Positions 11,285 through 21,170 of a stretch of 64,000 nt of DNA are shown here, piece by piece. Both the position numbers and the translations under genes were made by a program. This DNA is from Typhlomys cinereus (taxonomy: Eukaryota > Chordata > Mammalia > Rodentia > Platacanthomyidae), in NCBI GenBank assembly GCA_023101885.1, contig JALPQD010000639.1, positions 186,001 through 250,000 of the forward strand. The letters are read 5' to 3'. The notes below the pieces were generated by a model that had not been told where the DNA came from, ran no database searches, and worked only from the letters and a program-made list of their open reading frames with translations. Position 1 is the first letter of the stretch. Each line of letters starts with the position of its first letter.

Positions 11285-12331
11285 TATTTCAACTCATACA
11301 AACCTAATAGGTACACCAGTTCCCTCCCTCCCTCCTCCTCCCCCCCAAACCCCTGCTCCCCCTCCCCTCACCCCTCCTGCCCCATCCCCCTGTGTCTCCC
11401 GCCCTGATTTCCAGAGTCCTTTCTTGTGCATGCCTGACTCTCCTCTGGGCCCTCCTCTCCGATGACATACAAGGACCCAGTGGCATTTCCCTGAACCCTT
11501 TCCTGTGTTCCCCTTAAGCATAGGAACACTACTGTGGCTGTCAATCACCTCTCTCCAAGGATCTTGATGCCTTTAGCAGATGCTAGACTTTGTGAGGTCA
11601 ATAGTGTGTTGGACATTGCGCCGGGCATGCAATGTCCAATTATGATTGCTTCGGCCCTAACTTGTGTGGAGTATCTTGCAAATCATTGCTCCTCCCATCC
11701 TTTTGCTCTTACACTCTTGTTGCCCCCTCTTCCGCAAATGTCCCTGAGCTTCAGGATGGGGAGAGATTAGTCTGGCCTAGTTCTAGGTGGTTGATATAGA
11801 GTCTCTGAAGTTCTGGATAGTGGTTCATTGATTTTCTTTTGCAGTTTTGTTGCTCCTGTAATGCCCTTCACTCCATCGTGATGGGCACTGTATGTCACTC
11901 CCTGGCCAGAGACAGAAAGCTGTTAAACTGGAGTCTTATTATAAGAGCACATTCAAGGGTAGATGTAATACTTATACCCAAAAGTGGAATCGCAGGGTCA
12001 TATGGCATTAGGCAATGGGAGAGGTCAATCAACCATTTGCAAATTGGTTACTTTTTAATCTGCTGAACTATATGCCCTCCCCTTCTGGTGAGTTCATACC
12101 CCCTTAGTTGTAAATGATCAGGAACGAATTGTGAACTTAACTAGGTGTCACATTAGTTTCTTGCAGTCCTTGATGGAGGCCTATTTTCTCTACTGTAACA
12201 TAGTCACTTCTCTCCTTGTTTCTGGTGTGGCCCTCCAACCCCATCCCTCCTGTTCATAATCCTTGCAATTACTGTAGTTAATAAATAGATTTACCTATGA
12301 GTGTCACAAGATGGGCTGGGTGGGTTTGGTA
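11285..12331 (-). other. L1 3' UTR with G-rich tract
   Basis: The 3' UTR of the L1 runs about 1.05 kb after the ORF2 stop. On the minus strand the part mirrored at 11323-11390 is a dense series of G-runs, consistent with the quadruplex-prone polypurine tract known from L1 3' UTRs. An A-rich end with AATAAA follows (complement at about 11277-11290). At 11972-12009 there is a second copy of a 38-base stretch of ORF2 (12619-12656), 37 of 38 bases identical and in the same direction. Short plus-strand open frames here are antisense shadows. Confidence 0.85.
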
Positions 12332-15300
12332 TTAGGAGCCACCTATTAGGGAGTACATACGGCGCTTAATTTTCTGAGTCTGGGATACTTCACTTAATAT
12401 AATTGTTTCTAATGACATCCATTTCCCGGCAAATTCCAGTAATTCATCATTTTTGATGGCTGAGAAGTACTCCATTGTATAGATGTGCCACAGTTTCCTT
12501 ATCCACTCGTCAACTGTTGGACATTTGGGTTGATTCCATGTCTTTGCTATTGTAAACAGTGCTGCCATGAACATGGTCGTGCTTGTGCTATTGAGGTGAA
12601 CCTCTGCTGTATGTGGGGTTATACCCAAAAGTGGAATTGCAGGGTCATATGGCATTTCAATCTTTAATTTCTTTAAGAATCTCCAGACGGCTCAACAGAG
12701 TGGTTGTATGAGCCTGCACTCCCACCAGCAATGTAGGAGAGTTCCCCTCTCTCCACATTCTCTCCGGCATTTGTTGTTGTTTGTATTGTGGATTTTTGCC
12801 ATCCTGACCTGGGTGAGATGATATCTCAGGGAAGTTTTGATTTGCATTTCCCTGATGGCTAAAGAAGTGGAGCATTTTTTAAGACATTTGTTAGACATTC
12901 TAATTTCATCCCTGGTAAAATTTCTTTTAAGTTCCAGGGCCCATTTTTTAATTGGGCCATTGGTTTCCTTGATGTTTAGTTTTCTAAGTTCTTTGTGCAC
13001 TTTGGACAGTAGAGCTCTATCAGATATGTGGTTAGTGAAGATTTTCTCCCATTCTGTGGGTTGCCTTTGAACTCGTGTTACAATCTCTTTATCTGAACAG
13101 AAGCTCTTTAATTTCACAAGATCCCAACTGTTGAGAGTTGGTAGCAGTGATTGGGCCATTGGATGTCTGTTTAGGAAATGTTGGCCTAGCCCAATCAGCT
13201 CGAGGGAGTTCCCTATCCTTTCAACTATGGTTTTTATAGTCTCTGGCCTGATATCAAGGTCCTTGATCCATTTGGAATTAAGTCTTGTACATGGTGACAA
13301 GTACGGGTCCACCTTAATCTTCTGCATGTGGAGATCCAGTTTTGCCAGCACCATTTGTTGAAGATGCTGTTCTTTTTCCACTGGATTCTTTGGGCCCCTT
13401 TGTCAAATACCAAATGGCTGTAACTTTGTGGGCTTATGTCTGGGTCTTCAATCCTTATCCATTGATCTGTGTGTCTATTTTGGAGCCAGTACCAGGCTGT
13501 TTTTATAACTATGGATTTGTAATATAGACTAAGGTTCGATATGGTAACACCTCCAGCAGTGTTTTTGTTACTCAGGATTATCTTTGCTCTCCTGGGTCTT
13601 TTGTGCCTCCATATGAATTTTGAGATTGTTTGGTCAACTTCTTTAAAGAATTGCTTTGGGATTTTAATTGGTATAGCATTGAATTTGTATATTGCCTTTG
13701 GTAGGATGGTCATTTTTATGATATTGATTCTGCCAATCCAGGAACATGGGAGGTCTTTCCACCTTCTGGTGTCTTCTGCAATTTCTTTCTTTAGGATTTT
13801 AAAGTTTTCATTGTAAAGGTCTTTTACCTCCTTGGTTAGGTTTATACCAAGGTATTTCAATTTTTTAGGGGCTATAGTAAATGGGATTGTTTCTCTCAAG
13901 GCTTTTTCACTTCTTTCATTCTGGGCATATAGGAAGGCCTCTGATTTTTGCACATTTATTTTGTATCCTGCCACCCTGCTGAACTTCTCAATTAGTTCCA
14001 GGAGCTTCCTGGTGGAGTTTTTGGGATCACTCAGGTATAAGATCATGTCATCTGCAAATAGGGATAGTTTGACTTCTTCCTTGCTGATTTGAATCCCTCT
14101 TATGTCCCTTTCTTGTCTTATGGCTTCAGCTAAGACTTCAAGTACAATATTGAATAGAAGTGGTGAGAGTGGACAGCCTTGTCTAGTTCCTGATCAAAGT
14201 GGGAATGCTTCCAATTGTTCCCCATTGAGCATAATCCTTGCTGTGGGCTTGTTGTATACAGCTTTTATTATATTGATAAAGGTTCCTTCCATTCCTCCTG
14301 TCTCTAGCGTTTTGATCATAAAAGGCTGTTGGATCTTGTCAAAAGCTTTTTCTGCATCTATCGAGAGTATCATGTGGTCTTGGACTTTGGACTGGTTTAC
14401 ATGATGAATTACATTTATTGATTTGCGTATGTTGAACCAACCTTGTGTGCCGGGGATGAAGCCTACTTGGTCCCCATGAATGATCTTTTTAATATGTTTT
14501 TGAATCCGATTTGCTAAAACTTTGTTGAGAATCTTTGTGTCTGTGTTCATCAGAGAGATCGGCCTATAGTTTTCTTTTTTAAGTGAGTCTTTATTAGGTT
14601 TGGGGATTAAAACGATATTGGCTTCATAGAATGAATTTGGTAGTGTTCCTTGCTTTGCTATTTGATGGAACAGTTTAAGGAGTATTGGTGTTATTAACTC
14701 CTTAAATATCTGGTAGAACTCTGTGCTGAATCCATCTGGTCCAGGACATTTTTTGGTGGGAAGATTCGAGATTACTTCCTCAATTTCCTTATATGTTATA
14801 GGACTATTTAAATAATTCACAACTTCCTGATTCAATTTAGGTAAGTTGTGTTTACTTAGAAATTCATCCATCTCTTTTGTGTTGTCAAACTTCACAGAGT
14901 ATAAGTTTTTGAAATATGATGTTATAATTCTCTGGATTTCTTGGGTATCAGTAGTGATAACTCCATGTTCATTTCTGATTTTGTTAATTTGGGTTTTCTC
15001 TCTCCTGCTTTTGGTTAATTTAGCTAGGGGTGTATCAATCTTATTGATTTTTTCAAAGAACCAGCTTTTTGATGGTTGATTTTTTCTATCGTTTTCTTAA
15101 TCTCGATTTCAGATATTTCTCCCCTTATTTTGCTAATCTCCTCTCTTGTACTACTTTTGGGATCAGATTGCTCTAGTTTCTCTAAAGCTTTAAGCTGCAT
15201 TGTTAAGTTGTTTATTTCTGATGTTTCCATTTTTTGGATGTAGGCATTAAGAGCTATGAACTTACCTCTTAGAACAGCTTTCATTGTGTCCCAGAGATTT

Positions 15301-16150
15301 TGGTAAGTTGTAGTTTCGTTATCATTCACTTTCAGGAAATCTTGAATTTCCTTTTTAATTTCTTCCTGAATCCAGTTCTCATTCAGCATCATATTGTTAA
15401 GTTTCCAGGAGTTAGTGTATTTTCTCTTGTTTGATGTGTTGTAGATGTCCAGCTTTAGGCCGTGGTCTGATAGGGCACAGGTTAGAATTTCAACTTTCTT
15501 GTATATGTGTAGATTCCTTTTGTGGCCCAATATGTGATCTATTTTGGAGAAAGTTCCGTGTGCTGCTGAGAAAAAAGTGTATTCTTTGGTAGGTGGGTGA
15601 AAAGTTCGATAGAGATCTGTAAGGTCCATTTCTTTCAGGGTTTGATTAAGTTCCAAAGTGTCTCTGTTAAGCTTTTGACCTGTTGATCTATCCCATGTTG
15701 AGAGGGCCGTGTTGAAGTCCCCAAGAATTATTGTTTGGGGGTTGATTTCTTGCTTTAGACGCTCTAGGGTTTTCTTGATGAATGTGGAGGGGCCCGTATT
15801 GGGTGCATATATGCTCAGTATTGTGAAGTCTTCCTGGTGAATTGTACCTGTGACTAAAATGTAGTACCATCCGTGTCTCTTATAATTTTCTTTGGTTTGA
15901 AGTCCACTTTGTCTGATAGCATAATGGCTACCCCTGCCTGTTTTCTGCTTCCATTAGCTTGTAGAATTGTTGACCAGCCTTTTATTTTTAGAGCATGCCT
16001 ATCTTTTGTGGTGAGATTGGTTTCCTGCAGACAGCAGATTGATGGATTGTGATTTTTAATCCAAGTTTGTAATCTGTGTCTCTTGATCGGTTAATTAATT
16101 CCATTAACATTTAGTGTTATAATGGAGAAACTATTTTTAATTCCAGACAT
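12332..16150 (-). pseudogene. L1 ORF2 (endonuclease-reverse transcriptase), broken
   Basis: ORF2p nicks target DNA and reverse-transcribes L1 RNA. I place the start at ATG 16150-16148, where the frame opens with a short leader and then ITLNVNGIN, the conserved L1 endonuclease N-terminus. Visible endonuclease residues are QET (16019-16030), GDFN (15711-15722) and SDHG (15459-15470). The reverse transcriptase follows with its FADD active site at 14047-14058. A C-terminal knuckle of the form C-X3-C-X7-H-X4-C lies at 12716-12769. Length is about 1,270 codons, normal for rodent L1. Lesions: TAA at 16091-16093 (codon 20), a frameshift near 15870, a frameshift near 15070, TGA at 14194-14196 (just before the RT motif [11 protein letters not shown]), a frameshift near 13315, and TGA at 12692-12694. 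The last frame ends at 12332. Confidence 0.95.
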
Positions 16151-16200
16151 TTATTATGTTTAGTAGTTTTTATAAGTATATTGCTTCGCTTTGAATGGTG

Positions 16201-17265
16201 TTATATTTGCCTTCTGTTCTCCTGGATATGCCTGTTTTTTTCTTCACGCTTGAGTATCATTTCTAGCATTTTTTGAAGGCCTGGTTTGGTAGACATGTAA
16301 GCCTTCAAGCTGCCTTTGTGCTGGAAGATTTTTCTTTCTCCCTCGATCATGACTGATAGTTTTGCAGGGTAAGTCAGACTGGGTTGACATTTTTGCTCAT
16401 TCAATACTTGAAGTATGTCTCTCCAAGCTCTTCTTGCTTTTACTGTTTCGACTGAGAAGTCATTTGTTATTTTAATAGGTTTACCTTTAAAAGTGACTTG
16501 TTTTTTCTCCCTTCAAGCTCTCAGCACCAGTTCTTTATCTTGAATGTGGAGTGTTTTAACTATTATTTGCGGTGGGGTGCTTCTATTTTGGTCGTATCTG
16601 TTTGGGGTGCGGAATGCCTCTTGTATATGGATGGGCCTGTCTTTTTTTAGATGAGGAAAGTTTTCCTTGATGATCGTTTGAAAAATTTCCTCAGGAGTGG
16701 TATTTTGAGATTCTTGCTCTGGTATTCCATGAATATGCATGTTAGGCTTTTTCAGGGTGTCCCATATCTCTTGGATATTTCTCTCAAGTATCTTTTTGGC
16801 TTTAACAACCTCTTCCATTGAGCTGGTTAGTACTCCCACTTTATCTTCAAGGTCTGAAATTCTGTTTTCTGCTTCGTTAGTTCTGTTGATAAAACTCTCT
16901 GTGGAGTTCTGGGTTGAAGATAACTTGTCTTGTAGCTCAGTTTTAAACTCTGCTTGAGTCTGTTTTAACTGCTCTATGCCAGTTTTTGTTTCTTGGACTG
17001 TTTTTCTCAACTCCTCCTAATGTCTGTTGTGTTCCTCTTCAAAGCGATTGATTCGATTATGTAATTCCTCCCTGATTTCCTCTTTCATAGTATTGAACAT
17101 GGTAATGATCATATTTTGAAAGTCGTTATCCTGGGTCAGGCTTTCTTGGCCTTTTTCCGCGGGTTTGTTCTGGTTGGAGTCTAACATTATGGGATTAATT
17201 TCTTCAGTGGGAAATTTGTTTACTTGATTGTTGCTTCTCATGGATTTGCACTTTGACTTTGGCAT
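16201..17265 (-). pseudogene. L1 ORF1 (RNA-binding chaperone), two in-frame stops
   Basis: ORF1p is the trimeric nucleic-acid chaperone that coats L1 RNA. The ATG is at 17265-17263 and the single frame runs 354 codons to TAA at 16201, about the normal length. Residues 1-85 form a polar N-terminus. Residues about 86-170 form a long heptad-like coiled coil rich in E, K, L and I. An RRM-like domain begins near 175 (NMHIHGIPE) and continues through HIQEAFRTPNR and PPQIIVK. The C-terminal domain covers about 252-354. Two stops interrupt it in frame: TAG at 17017-17019 (codon 83) and TGA at 16513-16515 (codon 251, at the RRM/C-terminal domain junction). No frameshift is seen, so the lesions are point changes. 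Confidence 0.95.
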
Positions 17266-17662
17266 TGTCGTTTTAACTCTTAAGATCTTTCAATTTCACT
17301 AAACTGAAGTATTTGGCCTGGGGTTCTGGGGGGGGCAGGGACAGAGCTTACCTAGGTCGCGGGTGAAGCCCCGCTGGACCGCGCGCGTGTCCCGACCAGC
17401 GGAGTGGGGTGAGGAAAGGTAGGATGTGGGCGTCGGCGTGGAGCTATTTAACCCGAGGGAAGCTGGGGCGGGGCCCGGGCGCAGGGGGAGGTCCTCCTCG
17501 TCCCTCGGCCCTGCACGCGGCTCCGGCTGGATGGTGGGGTCGGAGCCGGGTCCCTTTGGGCTGACCTGGGGTTCTGGTGGGCGGGCGCGGTCGGAGCTTA
17601 CCTAGGTCGCGGGGTGAGGCCCGGCTGGACCGCGCGCGCATGTCCTGAGCGGCGGAGCGGGG
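17266..17662 (-). promoter_or_regulatory. L1 5' UTR: monomeric internal promoter, CpG-rich
   Basis: This is the most GC- and CpG-dense part of the window. Two copies of one unit lie 250 bp apart: the plus-strand motif gagcttacctaggtcgcgg starts at 17344 and again at 17594, followed in each by a 'gctggaccgcgcgcg' block. The upstream copy is cut off at the 5' end of the element (17662), so there are about 1.4 monomers. Rodent L1s of the mouse and rat type also use tandem monomers as RNA polymerase II promoters, so promoter function is inferred from that. On the sense (minus) strand each unit contains CTAGGTAAG, a near-consensus splice donor. Confidence 0.85.
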
Positions 17663-17677
17663 ACTTGAAGAATATTT
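17663..17677. repeat. Target-site duplication, right copy (L1)
   Basis: Exact repeat of the 15-bp acttgaagaatattt at 11246-11260. Confidence 0.9.
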
Positions 17678-17834
17678 AAGGAGCAGCAGTGGCCCAGAGA
17701 TTTAGAAGCTAATTATATTAAAGGCATTAAAAATTAAGAAAAAAAACTTAAGCTAGGTCTTAAAGAATGAATTCAAAATTCAAACCGTGTTAGATAGACA
17801 TGCAAGGTAGAAGACAGAAGAAAATCCCCAGCCC

Positions 17835-18035
17835 CTGGACCACAGAATCTGAGTTTGAATTCTCACCTTCATTTACCAGACACTTAGGAGTATCATCTTG
17901 CACAAGTTACCCAATTACTTCAGTTCCCCCACTTCTATAAAAGAGGGATAATATTTACCTCAAAGAGTTTCTGGGGGTATAAGTGAAACATTACATGAAG
18001 TATTTAAAACAGCACTAGTTACAGGGCCATGTGGA
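17835..18035 (+). mobile_element. MIR SINE
   Basis: A readable MIR core: 'gaatctgagtttgaattctc', 'atttaccagacactta', 'gcacaagttacccaattact', 'cagttcccccacttctataa', 'gagggataatatttacctca', ending in 'aaacagcactag'. These are the tRNA-related 3' head, the core and the LINE-like tail in order. It is old, predating the rodent-specific repeats. Confidence 0.85.
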
Positions 18036-18286
18036 ATCCTAGGATATGCTTGAGGACTGCAAGTGTTTGGGCCTTTATCACAGAGAAGAGAGGCAAAGGT
18101 TTGCAGAAAATGAAGGTTTAGAGTGACTGGGGGAGTCGAATAAGGAATAGACTTATCACATATCGGCAATGGAGTGTGGAAGTCGTACTGGAAGCAGAGA
18201 ACCAGCTGAAATCTGGGAGGTAATGGAGGGAAGGAGGCAATTTGCACGCCTGTGAAAGGAACGTGGCAGGTGTAAGAATGAGTACA

Positions 18287-18491
18287 GGGCTGGAGAGGTG
18301 GCTCAGGGGTTAAGCCTCTGCCTTGCGGGGGGGGGGGGGGTGGCCTGCCTGCCTGCCTGCGTTTCTGGTCCTGGTAGGGCAGAGCCTGTGAATCCCGGGG
18401 CAGAAGGAGGTGGAGGCGTCCCGAATTCGTCCGTGGTTCTACACACACACGCACACACGCACAATTGAATAAAAAAAAAAAAAAAAAAAAA
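18287..18491 (+). mobile_element. Young B2-superfamily SINE with deleted B-box region
   Basis: The element is flanked by the 13-bp target-site duplication aagaatgagtaca (18274-18286 and 18492-18504). It starts gggctggagaggtggctcag (A-box region), keeps the lineage-specific body and CA stretch, and ends in caattgaat plus a long A-tail. Compared with the copies at 23.6, 61.8 and 63.0 kb, about 60 bp covering the B box (gagttcggatcc) is missing. In its place are 14 G's (18327-18340) and a short (CCTG)n run. Losing the B box should abolish normal RNA polymerase III transcription of this copy. Confidence 0.92.
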
Positions 18492-18504
18492 AAGAATGAG
18501 TACA

Positions 18505-19435
18505 AACTGTGGAGAGGATGTGAGAGAGGAGACTAGAGATGAGATGATACTTTACCTGGTTCAAATTATTACTACCGGAGTTGCTGACACTGAATGAATC
18601 TCCCCTGAATTCTCTACGTTTTTTTTTTTTTTCATTTTTACTGAAAAACTTGAAAACATTAAAAAAAATCAAGGAGATGCTACACACAAAAAGGAGAAGA
18701 AAAACATCAGTCAAACAACATAGGAAACAGACATGTCAACATACCATTTTTTTTAAATTCCATAATTTTTTAAAATTTCCATAAAATACTCCAGGAATTT
18801 TTAAGTTTTATGCTTGGTCCATCTGTTTGAGGCTGAGATCTCCTGAAAGCAACTTCATCCAGACTGAGGGGCCAGGGCTATGCTGAGCTGCCCAGAGATC
18901 TCAGTGGAACTACAGATCTAAATATATAAAAAAACCTGTCAAAATAGTTTTTGATTGATTAATATCAGGATATATTAATATTTAGGGCAGGTTGTGCTGA
19001 AGAAGAAGGACTTGGCTTCTGGAAAGAAGACACCCAAGTTAGAAAGGCAAGGTAGAAAATGAGCCTGGCATTTAACGCAAAGACTGAGAAAAGCTTTTGT
19101 AAGAAGGCCACAGCCTGCTAGAGCCTCAGTAGGTACATAGGAAACTCGTTTTCTTATAAAAAGAGAGCATGGCTAGTGTTTTCATGTTCAAGGTGAACAA
19201 AACACCACTTGTATTTTAGTTGGTTTTGGCTTTCAGTCTTCTGTGCAATTGTACATTTTCCATTTTGCCTCATCTAAATTATTTTTTACATTATTTATTT
19301 GAATCAATTATTAACACCTCATACTCTTTCAGACTTTTAACTCAGAACATATTCCTCAGGAAAGGAACCCATATTTTTCTAATACATCTCCACTGCCACT
19401 ATGGGCAGAGATGGGAGAGATTTTGTTATAAGCTT
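18505..19435. other. Unassigned sequence
   Basis: About 0.9 kb without a recognised gene or repeat, apart from T- and A-runs near 18619-18668. Confidence 0.45.
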
Positions 19436-19581
19436 TTCTAAGGCAGGGTTTCGTTTTGTAGCTCAGTCTGTCCTGGAATTTGCTATATAGCTCAGGTTGG
19501 CCCCTAACTTGTGATCTTCCTGTCTCAACTTCCCAAATAACAGGCATGGGAATACCAGTCTGCACAATCACTCCTGGCTCA
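19436..19581 (-). mobile_element. B1 SINE
   Basis: The plus strand reads as the complement of B1: 'aggcagggtttcgttttgta', 'gctcagtctgtcctggaatt', 'agctcaggttggcccctaac', 'gtgatcttcctgtctcaact', ending 'actcctggctc'. This is the 7SL-derived monomer of rodents, moderately diverged. Confidence 0.88.
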
Positions 19582-19825
19582 TAGGTGAAATATATGCAAC
19601 ATTTTAATCTAAAATGTAGAATTTTCTTTCATTTAAAATACAGGATCTTCCTAGTCCTAATAACTATAAATACCACTAATATTCACAAACTTCCTAATAT
19701 TAGCTTTCTTAGAAAAAAGCATTTCTTTCTCTTTGTGCAAAGAAATTCACAAAGGAAAATCTCTGGTGAGTGACTAAGTGAATGGTGATATGTCTCTAAA
19801 TTAGAAGTTCTAATAAACCAGATGC

Positions 19826-20140
19826 CCATCTGGGGCGGGAATTTTCATGCTGAGGCTGGGTAGTGGAAAACGTTATGGAGAAATTTTCCATTCATCTTGC
19901 ATACTTCACTGCTTAGAAATATGAACCACCTGTAAAGGGGGCCCCAGGGGATTAACAAAAGTCATGCAGATTACCCATTAATGGCTCAGACCCCCTCCTG
20001 TTTGAAACTCAGCCCTGTTTTCCCTCTGAACATTTTGCGATCTCCCCCACTAATTATCCGGAATTCGTTTGTAATAAATGCCTTATGTTTCCCCTGCTGA
20101 GGCAGGCTTGCTCACTCACATTTCACTTTTTCTGTGTGAT
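19826..20140 (+). mobile_element. Possible solo LTR
   Basis: A discrete segment of about 300 bp has a C-rich middle ('cagaccccctcctgtttgaa', 'gatctcccccactaatta') followed by AATAAA at about 20074 and a T/C-rich, CA-ending tail. This is the usual layout of a rodent ERV LTR around its R region. I do not recognise the family and found no paired LTR or internal region. Confidence 0.4.
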
Positions 20141-20869
20141 GTGTGCACCAAAATAGAATTCCAAACAAAGAAAAGATAAACTTTGGGCGAAGCCATGTTT
20201 GTTTTAGAAAAGGAAAGGAAATAGACGTGTTTCTTTGGGTTGGACTGTGTGGTGGGGGTCATTGCATTTTCCCCATGATTCTTTCATTTCCTACTGCACT
20301 GGGGATGGGAAATACAATTCTCAGTTTAAGAAGAAAATCTAACTCATTACTAGTGTGCAAAGTTTTAAGAATCTTTTGAAGTTCTACCTCTGCTGTTGAC
20401 TCAACTCAGGAAGCCGCCAAGTCGGGCTTCAGGGCTCCAGCAAAGTTTCTCAGCAGCAGTGTTGATGCATCAAGCAATATGTTCAGGAACCTGCATCTCT
20501 GGAATATTTCTAAGCAATACCTTGTCTCTGCATTTTATGGTTTATACGTGCAAATTTTCTTTTATTTTTCAGAATCAAATAATTGTTTCACAAGGTATGT
20601 TTCAATGCTTATAATACTACTTGAGATAGCATAAAGATGATTTTGGTCACCGCTCCATCAACTTTTAGAGCAGTGATCTCATTGAGGGTCAATTTTTCTT
20701 CTCCCTCCTTTCCTTGCGCAAAGAAATTCCATGGCAGTAAACTTATTTTTGCCATACCTAGGATAAGCCTGTATTGTTGGAATGTCTAGGCAAACTTGAA
20801 GGAAAAAGCAGGCATCATAGAAAGTGCAAGGCAGACCCACAGCAAAGAATATTCATCGTGCTCCAAACA
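20141..20869. other. Unassigned sequence
   Basis: No recognised gene or repeat; the open frames at 20143-20379 and 20396-20614 have no known domain. Confidence 0.4.
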
Positions 20870-21170
20870 CCACTGATGGTCAAAGTCTGGGCTGAGTGCT
20901 TCTAGGTTCATGGTCTCTTAATCAAGAATAATTTAAAAGCCCATACAGATTTGTCAAAGTAGCAGAGAAAACTTTTATTCAGAGCAAAGTAATAGAAAAG
21001 TCAGGATACAAGAGTGGTGGGCCACATGAGTAAAGAGACTCAAAGGCATCAGGCCCGGGGTACTCTTTCTATGGGTCTAAAGACTGGAGGGTCTGGTTGT
21101 TGAGGGGTGAAAGTTGGGTGGCTCTGTACCTTGATTGACGGATTGGGTTATCTCCTCATTTTTCCTTCTG
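20870..21170 (-). mobile_element. Possible LTR, antisense
   Basis: Read on the minus strand this contains 'ccccgggcctgatgcctttg', then 'ctttgctctgaataaaag' and 'ttttctctgctac'. A poly(A) signal followed by a T/C-rich stretch is the expected R-U5 arrangement of an ERV LTR. Family and ends are not determined; it could instead be the tail of another polyadenylated retrocopy. Confidence 0.4.

Larger units (their letters stand above)
11261..17662 (-). mobile_element. Full-length L1 retrotransposon
   Basis: A complete 6.4-kb LINE-1 on the minus strand. From its 5' end at 17662 it has a GC-rich 5' UTR of about 1.4 monomers, ORF1 (17265-16201), a short inter-ORF spacer, ORF2 (16150-12332), a long 3' UTR with a G-rich tract, and an AATAAA signal before the A-rich end at about 11261-11290. 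A perfect 15-bp duplication, acttgaagaatattt, lies immediately outside each end, as expected for target-primed insertion at full length. ORF1 has two in-frame stops. ORF2 has at least three stops and three frameshifts. The copy is therefore dead for autonomous movement but fairly recent: no other element is inserted in it and every domain is readable. Confidence 0.96.

Noticed and set aside
12485..16957. Many plus-strand open frames of 60-100 codons across the L1
   Set aside because: They are antisense shadows of L1 ORF1 and ORF2, whose minus-strand frames carry the real motifs (FADD, GDFN, SDHG, coiled coil).
17444..17641. Arg/Pro-rich minus-strand open frame in the GC-rich patch
   Set aside because: It lies in the L1 5' UTR monomers, where high GC removes stop codons; mouse- and rat-type L1 5' UTR monomers are not known to be translated.
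17310..17662. Host-gene CpG-island promoter
   Set aside because: The GC-rich block ends exactly at the target-site duplication and precedes ORF1, so it is the L1 promoter and not a host-gene island.
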